Positions 55,180 to 63,141 of a stretch of DNA of 64,000 bases are shown here, in pieces. The stretch's first letter is position 1. Each line of letters starts with the position of its first letter. The DNA comes from a virus: IMG/VR virus record IMGVR_UViG_3300017917_001123, positions 186,001 through 250,000 of that record. One strand, given 5' to 3'. Under the pieces are notes generated by a model. That model was not told where the DNA came from. It saw only the letters and a list, made by a program, of their open reading frames with translations, and searched no databases. Position numbers and translations under genes: made by a program.

Positions 55180-55833
55180 TTCTACTCCGCGCTGTCTAAT
55201 TCTTTCAATAACAGGGTTAATGACTTCATGGTCGCAGTTTAGGAATAGTTCCTTTTCGTTTGGTGATTCAAAGCCAGTGACCTGTTTGCTCTTAACAAGT
55301 TTGTTGATAGTGCCCATTAGTTCAATATAACTAGCCTGCTTCCAATCAATAGGACCATCTACTACTTTAAGATGTACTCCTTGTTTATTTGATTCGAAGT
55401 GTGGCAATAGAACTCTAATGTTAAGATGTATTCTAGGCACACCACCCCAGTTAGCCGCAACGTGTGTTTGACTAGTGTCCATATACCATGTGCGTCCGTC
55501 TGCGGGGATATGATGTAGGCGATTGTTTGTAATATCTACAAGGTAACTGTGTTCGTTAGTTATAATTGGTAAATGTATTCTATCATCTGGATCGGTGTGT
55601 GCTGTATAACTTTCTCCACTACCTAGTGTTAATAGTCTTGCTTGTCCTATATTAGGTAACACAGCTAATACATTGCCTAAAGGTGTGCCAACAAACTCTT
55701 CCTTTGTTTGCCAAGGGTCGTTAAAGAATTTACCAGTGGGCCTATTAAGATCGTATCGCTTATCTAATGTAAGGCTAAGCACTTGATCTACAATAGGTTG
55801 AATTGGAAATTTGTGTTGGAGTTCTGTTAGCAT
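55159..55833 (-). CDS. Aspartyl beta-hydroxylase-like oxygenase 1
   Basis: 224 residues. HxD H79/D81 (YTAHTDPDDRIHLP), PADGRTWYMDTSQTH with distal H123, and R133 (VPRIHLNIRV) fit the Asp/Asn beta-hydroxylase family. It is related to the gene at 62483. Overlaps the radical SAM gene on the other strand by 21 bases. Substrate unknown. Confidence 0.8.
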   Translation of the reverse strand: MLTELQHKFPIQPIVDQVLSLTLDKRYDLNRPTGKFFNDPWQTKEEFVGTPLGNVLAVLPNIGQARLLTLGSGESYTAHTDPDDRIHLPIITNEHSYLVDITNNRLHHIPADGRTWYMDTSQTHVAANWGGVPRIHLNIRVLLPHFESNKQGVHLKVVDGPIDWKQASYIELMGTINKLVKSKQVTGFESPNEKELFLNCDHEVINPVIERIRQRGVELLCELF

Positions 55834-55840
55834 TTAAATA
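55833..55840 (+). promoter_or_regulatory. Late promoter TTTAAATA, leaderless
   Basis: Five bases (TATTT) before ATG 55846 of the QueC-like gene. Confidence 0.68.
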
Positions 55841-55848
55841 TATTTATG
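55841..55848 (-). promoter_or_regulatory. Late promoter CATAAATA (minus), 7 bases from ATG
   Basis: Serves the oxygenase at 55833. Only 12 bases lie between the two divergent start codons, so the two promoters overlap each other's gene starts. Confidence 0.65.
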
Positions 55849-56553
55849 GACCTAAAAATACCCTTTGATACAAGCTGGCGTAGTGTTGCTATTGCCATGA
55901 GTGGCGGAGCAGACAGCACAATGTTAGCATACCTGATTTGTAATAACATTCCTAGCAATCGGTTGTTTACTGTTCATGTAATCAATAATATCCGTTGCTG
56001 GAAAACTAAACCTTGGCAACAATACGACTTTAATAGTGTATTGCGTTGGCTGGAGGATCGCTTTCAAAACATTACCTTTGTTGTACATAGAAACTTTGTT
56101 CCACCTGAAATGGAGTATGCTTATGGTACAATGATTACAGACGAATATGGTAAAACAGTTAGTGGCGATACTATCGAACTGCGGGCCTTTGCTGAGTATG
56201 TTTGCCTTGCTCAGGATGTTGATGCGTACTTCAATGGTGTTACCAAAAATCCAAAAGATATAGAAGGAATGCCTGCTCGTGATGTAGAGCCTACAGAAGA
56301 CAACAAACATTTAGAGCAAATGGTACATATGGGCAAATTAGTTTACCACCCATTTAGATTTGTAGATAAGAGCGAAATTGTGTTACAATATAAAGCATTG
56401 GGTTTAGATGATCTCTTTAGTTTAACTAGAAGTTGCGAAGGAGAATTTGAAAATATCACATACAAGACATATACTCCTGGACAATATGTTCCTGTATGCG
56501 GCAAATGCTTTTGGTGTAAAGAACGTGAGTGGGCAATTGAACGAACGGTTTAA
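55846..56553 (+). CDS. QueC/ExsB-like PP-loop ATPase
   Basis: 235 residues. PP-loop SGGADS at 19-24 for ATP, and a C-terminal zinc-site candidate (RSCEGEFENITY, VCGKCFWCKER) like QueC (7-cyano-7-deazaguanine synthase). FolE, QueD and QueE were not seen in the window, so it might act alone or in another pathway, for example amidation or adenylation. Its 3' end overlaps the next gene. Confidence 0.75.
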   Translation: MDLKIPFDTSWRSVAIAMSGGADSTMLAYLICNNIPSNRLFTVHVINNIRCWKTKPWQQYDFNSVLRWLEDRFQNITFVVHRNFVPPEMEYAYGTMITDEYGKTVSGDTIELRAFAEYVCLAQDVDAYFNGVTKNPKDIEGMPARDVEPTEDNKHLEQMVHMGKLVYHPFRFVDKSEIVLQYKALGLDDLFSLTRSCEGEFENITYKTYTPGQYVPVCGKCFWCKEREWAIERTV

Positions 56554-57802
56554 AACATTTTGTATGCATCCCTTTACGGGATTAGCAACACGCGAAGACG
56601 GCGCAGTTAAGATCTGTTGCCGTAGTCTTCCTATTGGCTGGATACAAGAACAAAGCCTAGAAGAAATATGGAACGGTGAAAAGATGCGTGAAGTTCGCCG
56701 CCAAGTACAAAACGGAGAACGACCTGATGTATGTAAGCCTTGTTTTGATTTAGAAGATCAAGGAGTTGAAAGTCTACGTCAGCGTCACATCAAAGGCGAC
56801 ATCCCAGAAGCACGTATTAATCTATATCCTAGTGCTCTTACCAAGTTGACTAACAATTACACAATGCCTTTTGAATTTCCTACAATGGAAATCAAACTAA
56901 ACAATCTATGTAATTTAAAATGTCGAATGTGTAACCCTTTAGACAGCACTAATTGGAAAGACTGGGATGCTGTTGTTCCGTTCTATAAAAAAGAAAACAA
57001 TTATCTTGTTCCTACAATTGACAGGCTTGTAGATACACCAGGCAAATACATTGGTCCTTTTGATGACAGCGATAATTGGTGGAAGAGTTTTGAGAAACTA
57101 ATTCCACATTTTAAACGAGTAGAGTTTGCCGGCGGCGAACCCTTGATGGATCCTAACCACTACAAGATACTAGACATGCTAAAGCCCTACGGCAAGAACA
57201 TGGAAATCAAATATGCTACAAACGGAACTACTCTAGGAATTAGCAAAGGAAGAACTATTCATGACTATTGGCCACATTTTAAGTCAGTTGCCGTTAACGT
57301 CTCTTTGGACGGCATTGGCTCTGTTTATGACTACATTCGGACTAACAGTAGCTTTAGCCAAGTTGAAGAAAACATTAAAGAAATCAAATCAATCCCAAAT
57401 GTAAGTAGGGTAGTTGGGGCATTTACAGCACAAGCTGGTAACATACTACAAGCCGCAGACTGTATAGATTATTTCTTAAACAAAATGGGCATTGTATTTT
57501 ATTCACACAGAGTGAGTTATCCAAACGTGTTGTCCGCACAGGTATTGCCTAATGAACTAAAACAAGTAGCAATTGATAGATTGCGAGAAGTTAGTATGCG
57601 TGTGCCTACATTTGATATTGTAAAACAACATCCTATCCTAGAAAAGATTACACAGCAACAGATACAAGACAACATTAACTATCTACAGGCTAAGGACGAA
57701 AGCGATCGTTGGCAAGAGTTCTTAGACTTTAACTTTGCTTTAGATGCCACACGTGGACAAAGTTTGTTAGACGCTGTTCCAGAATTTAAGGCGTATGTAT
57801 GA
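56537..57802 (+). CDS. Radical SAM enzyme 2 with N-terminal twitch domain
   Basis: About 421 residues. Start codon uncertain: TTG 56537 (used here), GTG 56525 or ATG 56564; an ATG at 56447 lies deep in the QueC-like gene. The N-terminal block FCMHPFTGLATREDGAVKICC with C...C pairs (VCKPCF) is the auxiliary cluster (twitch), and C125-x3-C129-x2-C132 (CNLKCRMC) is the SAM cluster. EFAGGEPLM and NVSLDG belong to the barrel. Related to the gene at 60449. Confidence 0.85.
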   Translation: MNERFKTFCMHPFTGLATREDGAVKICCRSLPIGWIQEQSLEEIWNGEKMREVRRQVQNGERPDVCKPCFDLEDQGVESLRQRHIKGDIPEARINLYPSALTKLTNNYTMPFEFPTMEIKLNNLCNLKCRMCNPLDSTNWKDWDAVVPFYKKENNYLVPTIDRLVDTPGKYIGPFDDSDNWWKSFEKLIPHFKRVEFAGGEPLMDPNHYKILDMLKPYGKNMEIKYATNGTTLGISKGRTIHDYWPHFKSVAVNVSLDGIGSVYDYIRTNSSFSQVEENIKEIKSIPNVSRVVGAFTAQAGNILQAADCIDYFLNKMGIVFYSHRVSYPNVLSAQVLPNELKQVAIDRLREVSMRVPTFDIVKQHPILEKITQQQIQDNINYLQAKDESDRWQEFLDFNFALDATRGQSLLDAVPEFKAYV

Positions 57803-58605
57803 GATTGTCTTTGTGGGCAGGCAATACTGAACTAACTTTCAAAGTTCGTGATACAGATATAGCACAACGTTGGGCACAGGAAGTTGCTAAGAACTATCCA
57901 CTATATGAAACAGATAGATTTCAAGGATGGCCCACAGATAAAGATATTAAATGGTACAAAGAACAGCTACAGCATCAAGTAGATGTTATCTTCGAGCATA
58001 GAGGATATCCGAGACTAGAAGTAACTACAATAGATCAAAACACACTAAACTATCTACATAAGATATTTGAAACTGTTCGTGGAGAGATTAACACAGGCAC
58101 AGACATCTACATGACAGGAGATGCTAATTTTCAATATGCTGTAGATAGACTTAATATTCTAGTACACGAATGCGAACACTTTATGCGTAACACAGCCTAC
58201 CCTAGCATTGTTGTTACATTTAAGGATAGACCTAGAATACCTTTACTAGAAGAAGACTACAATCACTTTACCTTTGCTTGGGAATACGGTGCTGTCTACA
58301 TTAACTATTGTGAAGTAGGCAAGCCTATTCTAGATGTTATCAAAGACGGTGATGACCTAGTAGGCGAAGATAACATTCGTCCGTTAGAATATTATAGTTC
58401 TGACTTTATGGTAAAGCTGGGTCCTAGCACAAACAGCGACGACTGGCATAAGAAAGCAGAAGTTGTATCTAAATGGCTACAGAACCATCCACGTAAGTTT
58501 AAACACACATCGCTAGGACTTATTCCTGTAGCAGACTTAGATCCCGTACAGTTCTTTGACTTATCAAAGATAGAACCAAAGGTTACTCGTGTATGTATAG
58601 TGTAA
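57799..58605 (+). CDS. Unrecognised cluster protein with HExxH-like motif
   Basis: 268 residues, ATGA overlap with the radical SAM gene and 13 bases with the next one. LVHECEHFMRN at ~121-131 has HExxH spacing, seen in metallopeptidases, but the rest does not show a peptidase pattern. DYNHFTFAWEYGAVYINYCEVGKPI is a conserved-looking region. Its tight placement among radical SAM genes suggests a partner or substrate-binding protein. Confidence 0.5.
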   Translation: MRLSLWAGNTELTFKVRDTDIAQRWAQEVAKNYPLYETDRFQGWPTDKDIKWYKEQLQHQVDVIFEHRGYPRLEVTTIDQNTLNYLHKIFETVRGEINTGTDIYMTGDANFQYAVDRLNILVHECEHFMRNTAYPSIVVTFKDRPRIPLLEEDYNHFTFAWEYGAVYINYCEVGKPILDVIKDGDDLVGEDNIRPLEYYSSDFMVKLGPSTNSDDWHKKAEVVSKWLQNHPRKFKHTSLGLIPVADLDPVQFFDLSKIEPKVTRVCIV

Positions 58606-59489
58606 CTAGTCGATGGCCGCATCAGAATAGTATTAAGGTAGAATGGAACCTTGGCAAGCGTTGTAACTACGACTGCTCCTACTGCCCCAGTTCTATACAC
58701 GATAATACAAGTCCGCACACTGACATAGAGATATTAAAGTCTGTAGTAGACAAACTAATGACTTTGGGTAAACCTATTCGTTTAAGTTTTACAGGTGGCG
58801 AGCCATGCGTACATCCTAAATTTGCTGACCTTGTACGATATGCCAAACAACAAGGAGTAAGTTGGATCAGTGTAACAACTAACGGCACATTGCCTTACGA
58901 GTTCTATGCTAGCCTACCTGTTGATCAGTATGTATTCAGCATACACTTAGAATACGATTGGCGCCGGGTGTTTAATACTGTAGAAAGTGTAGTAGACTTA
59001 ACCAAGAGTAAAGTCATTGCCCAAATTATGGCACATCATGATTACATGGATGCGGCCAGACAGTTACGATCTAGATGTTTGTTAGCAGAGATTCCAAATA
59101 CAGTTAGACGCATACGTTGGACAGAAGGCGACCACGATCTATTTGATGACATGCGTTATCATCCAGACGATTTAAAGTGGATCAAAGAACAAGAAGCAAC
59201 AGTACAAGGTAATTGTGTTGTTGACGATAAGATAATACACGCTAACGATGTAATTAAACTACATCTAAACAAATTTAAAGGTTGGACTTGTCACGCAGGT
59301 ATAGAAAGCCTAATGATAAATTGGGACGGTGACGTACATCGTGCTACTTGTAGAGTAGGTGGTAGTCTAGGCAACATATACGAAGGTACCTTTGTTGTCC
59401 CTAGCGATCCAGTCACTTGTGACCGTAACTTCTGTACCTGCGCGGCAGACATTCCATTAACCAAATATGATCCAAACCACAGCAATTAA
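58593..59489 (+). CDS. Radical SAM enzyme 3
   Basis: 298 residues. C24-x3-C28-x2-C31 (CNYDCSYC), SFTGGEPCVHPKF and TTNGT. C-terminal cysteines (TCHAGIESLMINWDGDVHRATC, CDRNFCTC) fit an auxiliary cluster. Close relative of the next gene. It probably acts on a peptide, tRNA or sugar; unknown. Confidence 0.9.
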   Translation: MYSVTSRWPHQNSIKVEWNLGKRCNYDCSYCPSSIHDNTSPHTDIEILKSVVDKLMTLGKPIRLSFTGGEPCVHPKFADLVRYAKQQGVSWISVTTNGTLPYEFYASLPVDQYVFSIHLEYDWRRVFNTVESVVDLTKSKVIAQIMAHHDYMDAARQLRSRCLLAEIPNTVRRIRWTEGDHDLFDDMRYHPDDLKWIKEQEATVQGNCVVDDKIIHANDVIKLHLNKFKGWTCHAGIESLMINWDGDVHRATCRVGGSLGNIYEGTFVVPSDPVTCDRNFCTCAADIPLTKYDPNHSN

Positions 59490-60579
59490 TCTAAGCACGG
59501 ACGAAGGCATGATGGTTACCTGGGATATAGGTAAGCGTTGTAACTACGACTGTACCTATTGTGATGCTACACGACACACAAACACAAGTCCACACGCTAG
59601 TCTAGAAGAACTTGTTGAAACGTTTGAGTTTATTCGTGCTTGGACGGATCTATACAACAGCAAACGTAAAACTCCTACCTACATTAACATTAACTTCACA
59701 GGCGGAGAGCCTACAGTTAATCCAAACTTCTGGAAACTTGTAGATTACATTAAACAGTTTCCTAACTTCCATATGGGCCTAACAACTAATGGCACATGGG
59801 ACATAAGACGCTTGCCTAACATTATAGATAACTTTGTAGGTGTTACTGTTAGTTGGCATGCCGAAGCTGATCAAAAGTTACGAACACGGGCATTGAACAA
59901 TATACTTGCTATCAGTAAGAGTCATTTGTGGCTACAGGTAAATGTAATGCTACACACAGACTTATGGGACGAAACAATGGAAGCCTGTAAGTTTTTAGAT
60001 GACAACAATATCAATTACAATCCTGTGCCTATTGGTGATGGCCCGGATACTGCTACATGGGTTGCGGATAAGAACGGAGTAATGCGTAGAACTACGCATA
60101 CCTATACAGCAGAACAACAGCAATGGTTCTTTAACAAAATGAACATCACTGCCAAGATAGCAGAAGCAAAGAAAGGCAACAAGGTAGGACGCACTTGTTG
60201 TGGAGGACGTTGCCTAACTGCTAAAGTAGACAACGAATGGCAACCAGTTAAGTTAGTTAATACAGAGTTTAAAGAATGGAACTGTATGGTTGATTGGTAC
60301 TTCCTACACATTGATCAAGAGGTAGGAGAAGTATACCATCATCAGACTTGTCAAGCCCTGCGTGGAGGTAAGCGCGGTGCTATTGGTAAGTTAAGCGATA
60401 AGACTGTTCTACTAGATAATCTGCGTCAACTACTAGAACAGCCTAGCATTACGCCTGTTGTATGTCCAAATCAGCGATGTGGATGTGGGATGTGTGTTCC
60501 GAAAGCAAAGAGCTTTGATGACTTTGAACTGATGTGGAACAATCTAATAAGTGTGCCAGTTCAGGGAACACAGTCTTAA
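59467..60579 (+). CDS. Radical SAM enzyme 4
   Basis: 370 residues. C25-x3-C29-x2-C32 (CNYDCTYC), NFTGGEPTVNPNF and LTTNGTW. A C-terminal cysteine-rich part (TCCGGRC, CPNQRCGCGMC) would hold auxiliary clusters. Overlaps the upstream gene by 23 bases and the convergent radical SAM gene by 131 bases. Confidence 0.9.
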   Translation: MIQTTAINLSTDEGMMVTWDIGKRCNYDCTYCDATRHTNTSPHASLEELVETFEFIRAWTDLYNSKRKTPTYININFTGGEPTVNPNFWKLVDYIKQFPNFHMGLTTNGTWDIRRLPNIIDNFVGVTVSWHAEADQKLRTRALNNILAISKSHLWLQVNVMLHTDLWDETMEACKFLDDNNINYNPVPIGDGPDTATWVADKNGVMRRTTHTYTAEQQQWFFNKMNITAKIAEAKKGNKVGRTCCGGRCLTAKVDNEWQPVKLVNTEFKEWNCMVDWYFLHIDQEVGEVYHHQTCQALRGGKRGAIGKLSDKTVLLDNLRQLLEQPSITPVVCPNQRCGCGMCVPKAKSFDDFELMWNNLISVPVQGTQS

Positions 60580-61921
60580 AGTCTGTTCCTCTAATACTAT
60601 CTAAGTTCTTAATGTATTCAGCAAACGCAGGCAATTGACTGCTATGGTCTTCGCTGTCCATAAAGTCTAACACCGCTTGCCAACGCTTCCACCCGTATGG
60701 ATTGATCTTCCAGAAGTCTTCGTCCTGTCTGTAGTTCTCGTGTAGCCAGTTGGCTAGTTCACCAAACAGTTTGCGTACTTCTGCTTTGTCTGCTTGTGGC
60801 AAGCATTTGATGCTTAAGAACGTAGGCAAGTACAGCAAGTGCATGTTAACTAAGCCACCGCCCATCTGTACATCTCCCGGAACAAGTCCTAGATTAATCT
60901 TCTTAAAGTTCTCTTTCACCTTCCAACGGATAAAGTCTGGTAGATGTTTAACATTAAGGATTTGAATAGCAGTAGCAATACTAACCTGTATGTTGTCTGG
61001 AGTGTTGTCTAGTTTGTGTAGGTTCTTAACAATAGTATCCCAATCGCTAGGATAACGAATATAATAGTTGCGAGCATCTGTAGCATCTAAACTTACAGCA
61101 AACTTTACTTTAGAAAAGTTCTTCCATAAGTCAATAGTTTCGTCGTCTAGCAATAATGCGTTACTATTGTAACGAATAAGGATCTTGTCTGCGTAGCCTT
61201 GTCTAATAATCTCTTGTAGGAACTTCTTGTGTTCCTTAATCATTAACGGCTCGCCTCCGGCAAAGTAAACTTGTTTTAAGTTTGGAATCTGTGCGTTAAT
61301 CTGTTCCCAGAAGTCCGGGTTCTCGTACCATACATTATTAAATGTATCTGCGTCCCAACGCATCTGTTCTGCTACAATTGGAAAGGTTGTGCGCTTTAAT
61401 AGTTTATCATGGTCCTGTACCCAACGACTGCTATCGTGCGGTGAGCACATCACACACTTGAGGTTACAGGTATGCCCTAGTCGTAGATCTAAGTAGGTTA
61501 GTTTATCTGGAACAACTCCATCGACTGTGTTAGCAACAAGTTCTTCTAGATCAATGCCGTCATTCATCCATGTGTATGTTTCCCATAGGCGTTTACTGAT
61601 AACATCTTTGTCTTCTTCGGCAATACACTTTGAACAGCTAGCAGGGATTTGTCCAGCAAGCATTGTCTTACGAACATCGCGCATGTATTCGTTGTTCCAT
61701 GCTTCTAAGGGCTTGCTGTTACCAAAGTTAGCAGGTTGTCCTGATTCGTTCTTAACTAGGCCTACTGTATGATCTGTGCCTGCTCCGCTAGCGTTAGCCG
61801 AACAACATAGTCGCATATCGCCGTTAGGTCTTGTAGCAAAGTGAATCCAAGGTAGTACGCAGAAGGTACGACTACCTGTCTTCTCTTCAAGTATTTGGTA
61901 GAATTTTTCTTTTCGTGTCAT
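60449..61921 (-). CDS. Radical SAM enzyme 5 with N-terminal twitch domain
   Basis: 490 residues. Twitch block FCVLPWIHFATRPNGDMRLCC at ~20-40, C96/C99 (SCSKC), SAM cluster C152-x3-C156-x2-C159 (CNLKCVMC), YFAGGEPLM. The last ~35 residues (after VFPEL) lie over the end of the convergent gene and have no counterpart in the gene at 56537, so the C-terminus may have been lengthened by a lost stop. Confidence 0.85.
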   Translation of the reverse strand: MTRKEKFYQILEEKTGSRTFCVLPWIHFATRPNGDMRLCCSANASGAGTDHTVGLVKNESGQPANFGNSKPLEAWNNEYMRDVRKTMLAGQIPASCSKCIAEEDKDVISKRLWETYTWMNDGIDLEELVANTVDGVVPDKLTYLDLRLGHTCNLKCVMCSPHDSSRWVQDHDKLLKRTTFPIVAEQMRWDADTFNNVWYENPDFWEQINAQIPNLKQVYFAGGEPLMIKEHKKFLQEIIRQGYADKILIRYNSNALLLDDETIDLWKNFSKVKFAVSLDATDARNYYIRYPSDWDTIVKNLHKLDNTPDNIQVSIATAIQILNVKHLPDFIRWKVKENFKKINLGLVPGDVQMGGGLVNMHLLYLPTFLSIKCLPQADKAEVRKLFGELANWLHENYRQDEDFWKINPYGWKRWQAVLDFMDSEDHSSQLPAFAEYIKNLDSIRGTDFKTVFPELAHLLDCSTSVQSHQSSLLSEHTSHIHIADLDIQQA

Positions 61922-62486
61922 TGCACATATTCGAAGTTAGTCGCTTGATGCTTTCATCTGTAGCACCAAACTTAGTTTTAATCTGCTCTATGGTAAAAGG
62001 AGTTAACTTAAATTCAAAGTCTACGTTATTATAACACGAATTGTTAATCCAGTCATTAATTACTTTATAAACATCGGTAAAAGGAATACCTGTATCTGTG
62101 CTAACCGCATCTTCTAACATTGAAATGGTTAAATGTAATAGAGTTACTTTTGGATCTAGGCTCAGTGAACGGCAACGTTCTGCTAGCAGTTTCTTTTTAC
62201 GGCTGTAGTCGCTCTGTATAAGTTGGTCATACTGCCCTGCGATACTGCCCATAACTACAAGATTAGTTTTACCAGCAAGCGCATCTAGCAAAGGCAGTTG
62301 TCCTGCGTTAGTGTTCAAGATTACTATGTCGCAAGTTTCTGCTACTGGTATAACCTTGCTAACGTCTTGCTCTAAGTCTAATCCTGAAAGTCTGCTAGCA
62401 CCAATAACTTCGTGCCCGTCCTTAATAAATTGACCAAAGAGGTACTTACCTAGCCCACTAGTGTGGCCTGTAATGAATATTCTCAT
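61887..62486 (-). CDS. Short-chain dehydrogenase-like protein
   Basis: 199 residues. TGHTSGLG (7-14) is the NAD(P) site, NTNAG and the active YxxxK fits YSRKKK near 93. Overlaps its neighbours (ATGA upstream, 35 bases downstream). Likely reduces or oxidises a small-molecule intermediate. Confidence 0.75.
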   Translation of the reverse strand: MRIFITGHTSGLGKYLFGQFIKDGHEVIGASRLSGLDLEQDVSKVIPVAETCDIVILNTNAGQLPLLDALAGKTNLVVMGSIAGQYDQLIQSDYSRKKKLLAERCRSLSLDPKVTLLHLTISMLEDAVSTDTGIPFTDVYKVINDWINNSCYNNVDFEFKLTPFTIEQIKTKFGATDESIKRLTSNMCNDTKRKILPNT

Positions 62487-63100
62487 ATCTGTCCTGTTAT
62501 TTTTAATAGAGCAGGCATGTCTTCTCTCTTAACTGAAAAGAACATGTGTACTCTAGGAGTTGTATCTTGGTTCTTAACGCTGTGCATTAATGTTGTATCT
62601 AATGCCCAAGAGGATCCATCTGCCGGATAGTGTTCCCAACTTATAGGTTGTCTGTTCTCGTCGTCCCACGTGAAGAAACTCTTAGGAGGACTGTAAATTG
62701 GAAAGTGTATGTGCCAAGCATCGTCGGTATGCGACTCGATATAGTTTCCCCCGGGTGTTTCTGATATGCCTAGTCTATAGGCCATTGGGATCTTTTCTAA
62801 CAATCGTTCGGCAATACCGAAAACCATATCAGTTCTTTTCTTGCCGTCTGTAAAGTCGCTGGTTAAAACATTCCACGGAGCACATATCTGATCGTCATTC
62901 TTTAGATATGTTGTCAAAGCCCAACCGCTGGCCATCTTTGTTAAATCGATGTTTGGATCGTTGTAGGCTTCGCGCTTGATGTATTGCTTCTGTTCTGTCG
63001 CAACCCATTTACGATCAGCAAACTTAGTCTTAATGATATCATAGAACTCTCTTAGTTCGTTAATATCTGCTGTGATGTTTAACTTTATTTGCCTATCCAT
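62483..63100 (-). CDS. Aspartyl beta-hydroxylase-like oxygenase 2
   Basis: 205 residues. H124-x-D126 (YIESHTDDAWHIHFP), PADGSSWALDTTLMH with H173, and R183 (TPRVHMFFSV). Related to 55159. Leaderless late promoter TATAAATA. Confidence 0.8.
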   Translation of the reverse strand: MDRQIKLNITADINELREFYDIIKTKFADRKWVATEQKQYIKREAYNDPNIDLTKMASGWALTTYLKNDDQICAPWNVLTSDFTDGKKRTDMVFGIAERLLEKIPMAYRLGISETPGGNYIESHTDDAWHIHFPIYSPPKSFFTWDDENRQPISWEHYPADGSSWALDTTLMHSVKNQDTTPRVHMFFSVKREDMPALLKITGQI

Positions 63101-63105
63101 GAAAA

Positions 63106-63113
63106 TATTTATA
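63106..63113 (-). promoter_or_regulatory. Late promoter TATAAATA (minus), leaderless
   Basis: Perfect octamer, five bases (TTTTC) before ATG 63100; divergent with 63129. Confidence 0.8.
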
Positions 63114-63128
63114 GGTGCTCTAGCCTAG

Positions 63129-63136
63129 CTTAAATA
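63129..63136 (+). promoter_or_regulatory. Late promoter CTTAAATA, leaderless
   Basis: Five bases (TTTGT) before ATG 63142. Confidence 0.7.
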
Positions 63137-63141
63137 TTTGT

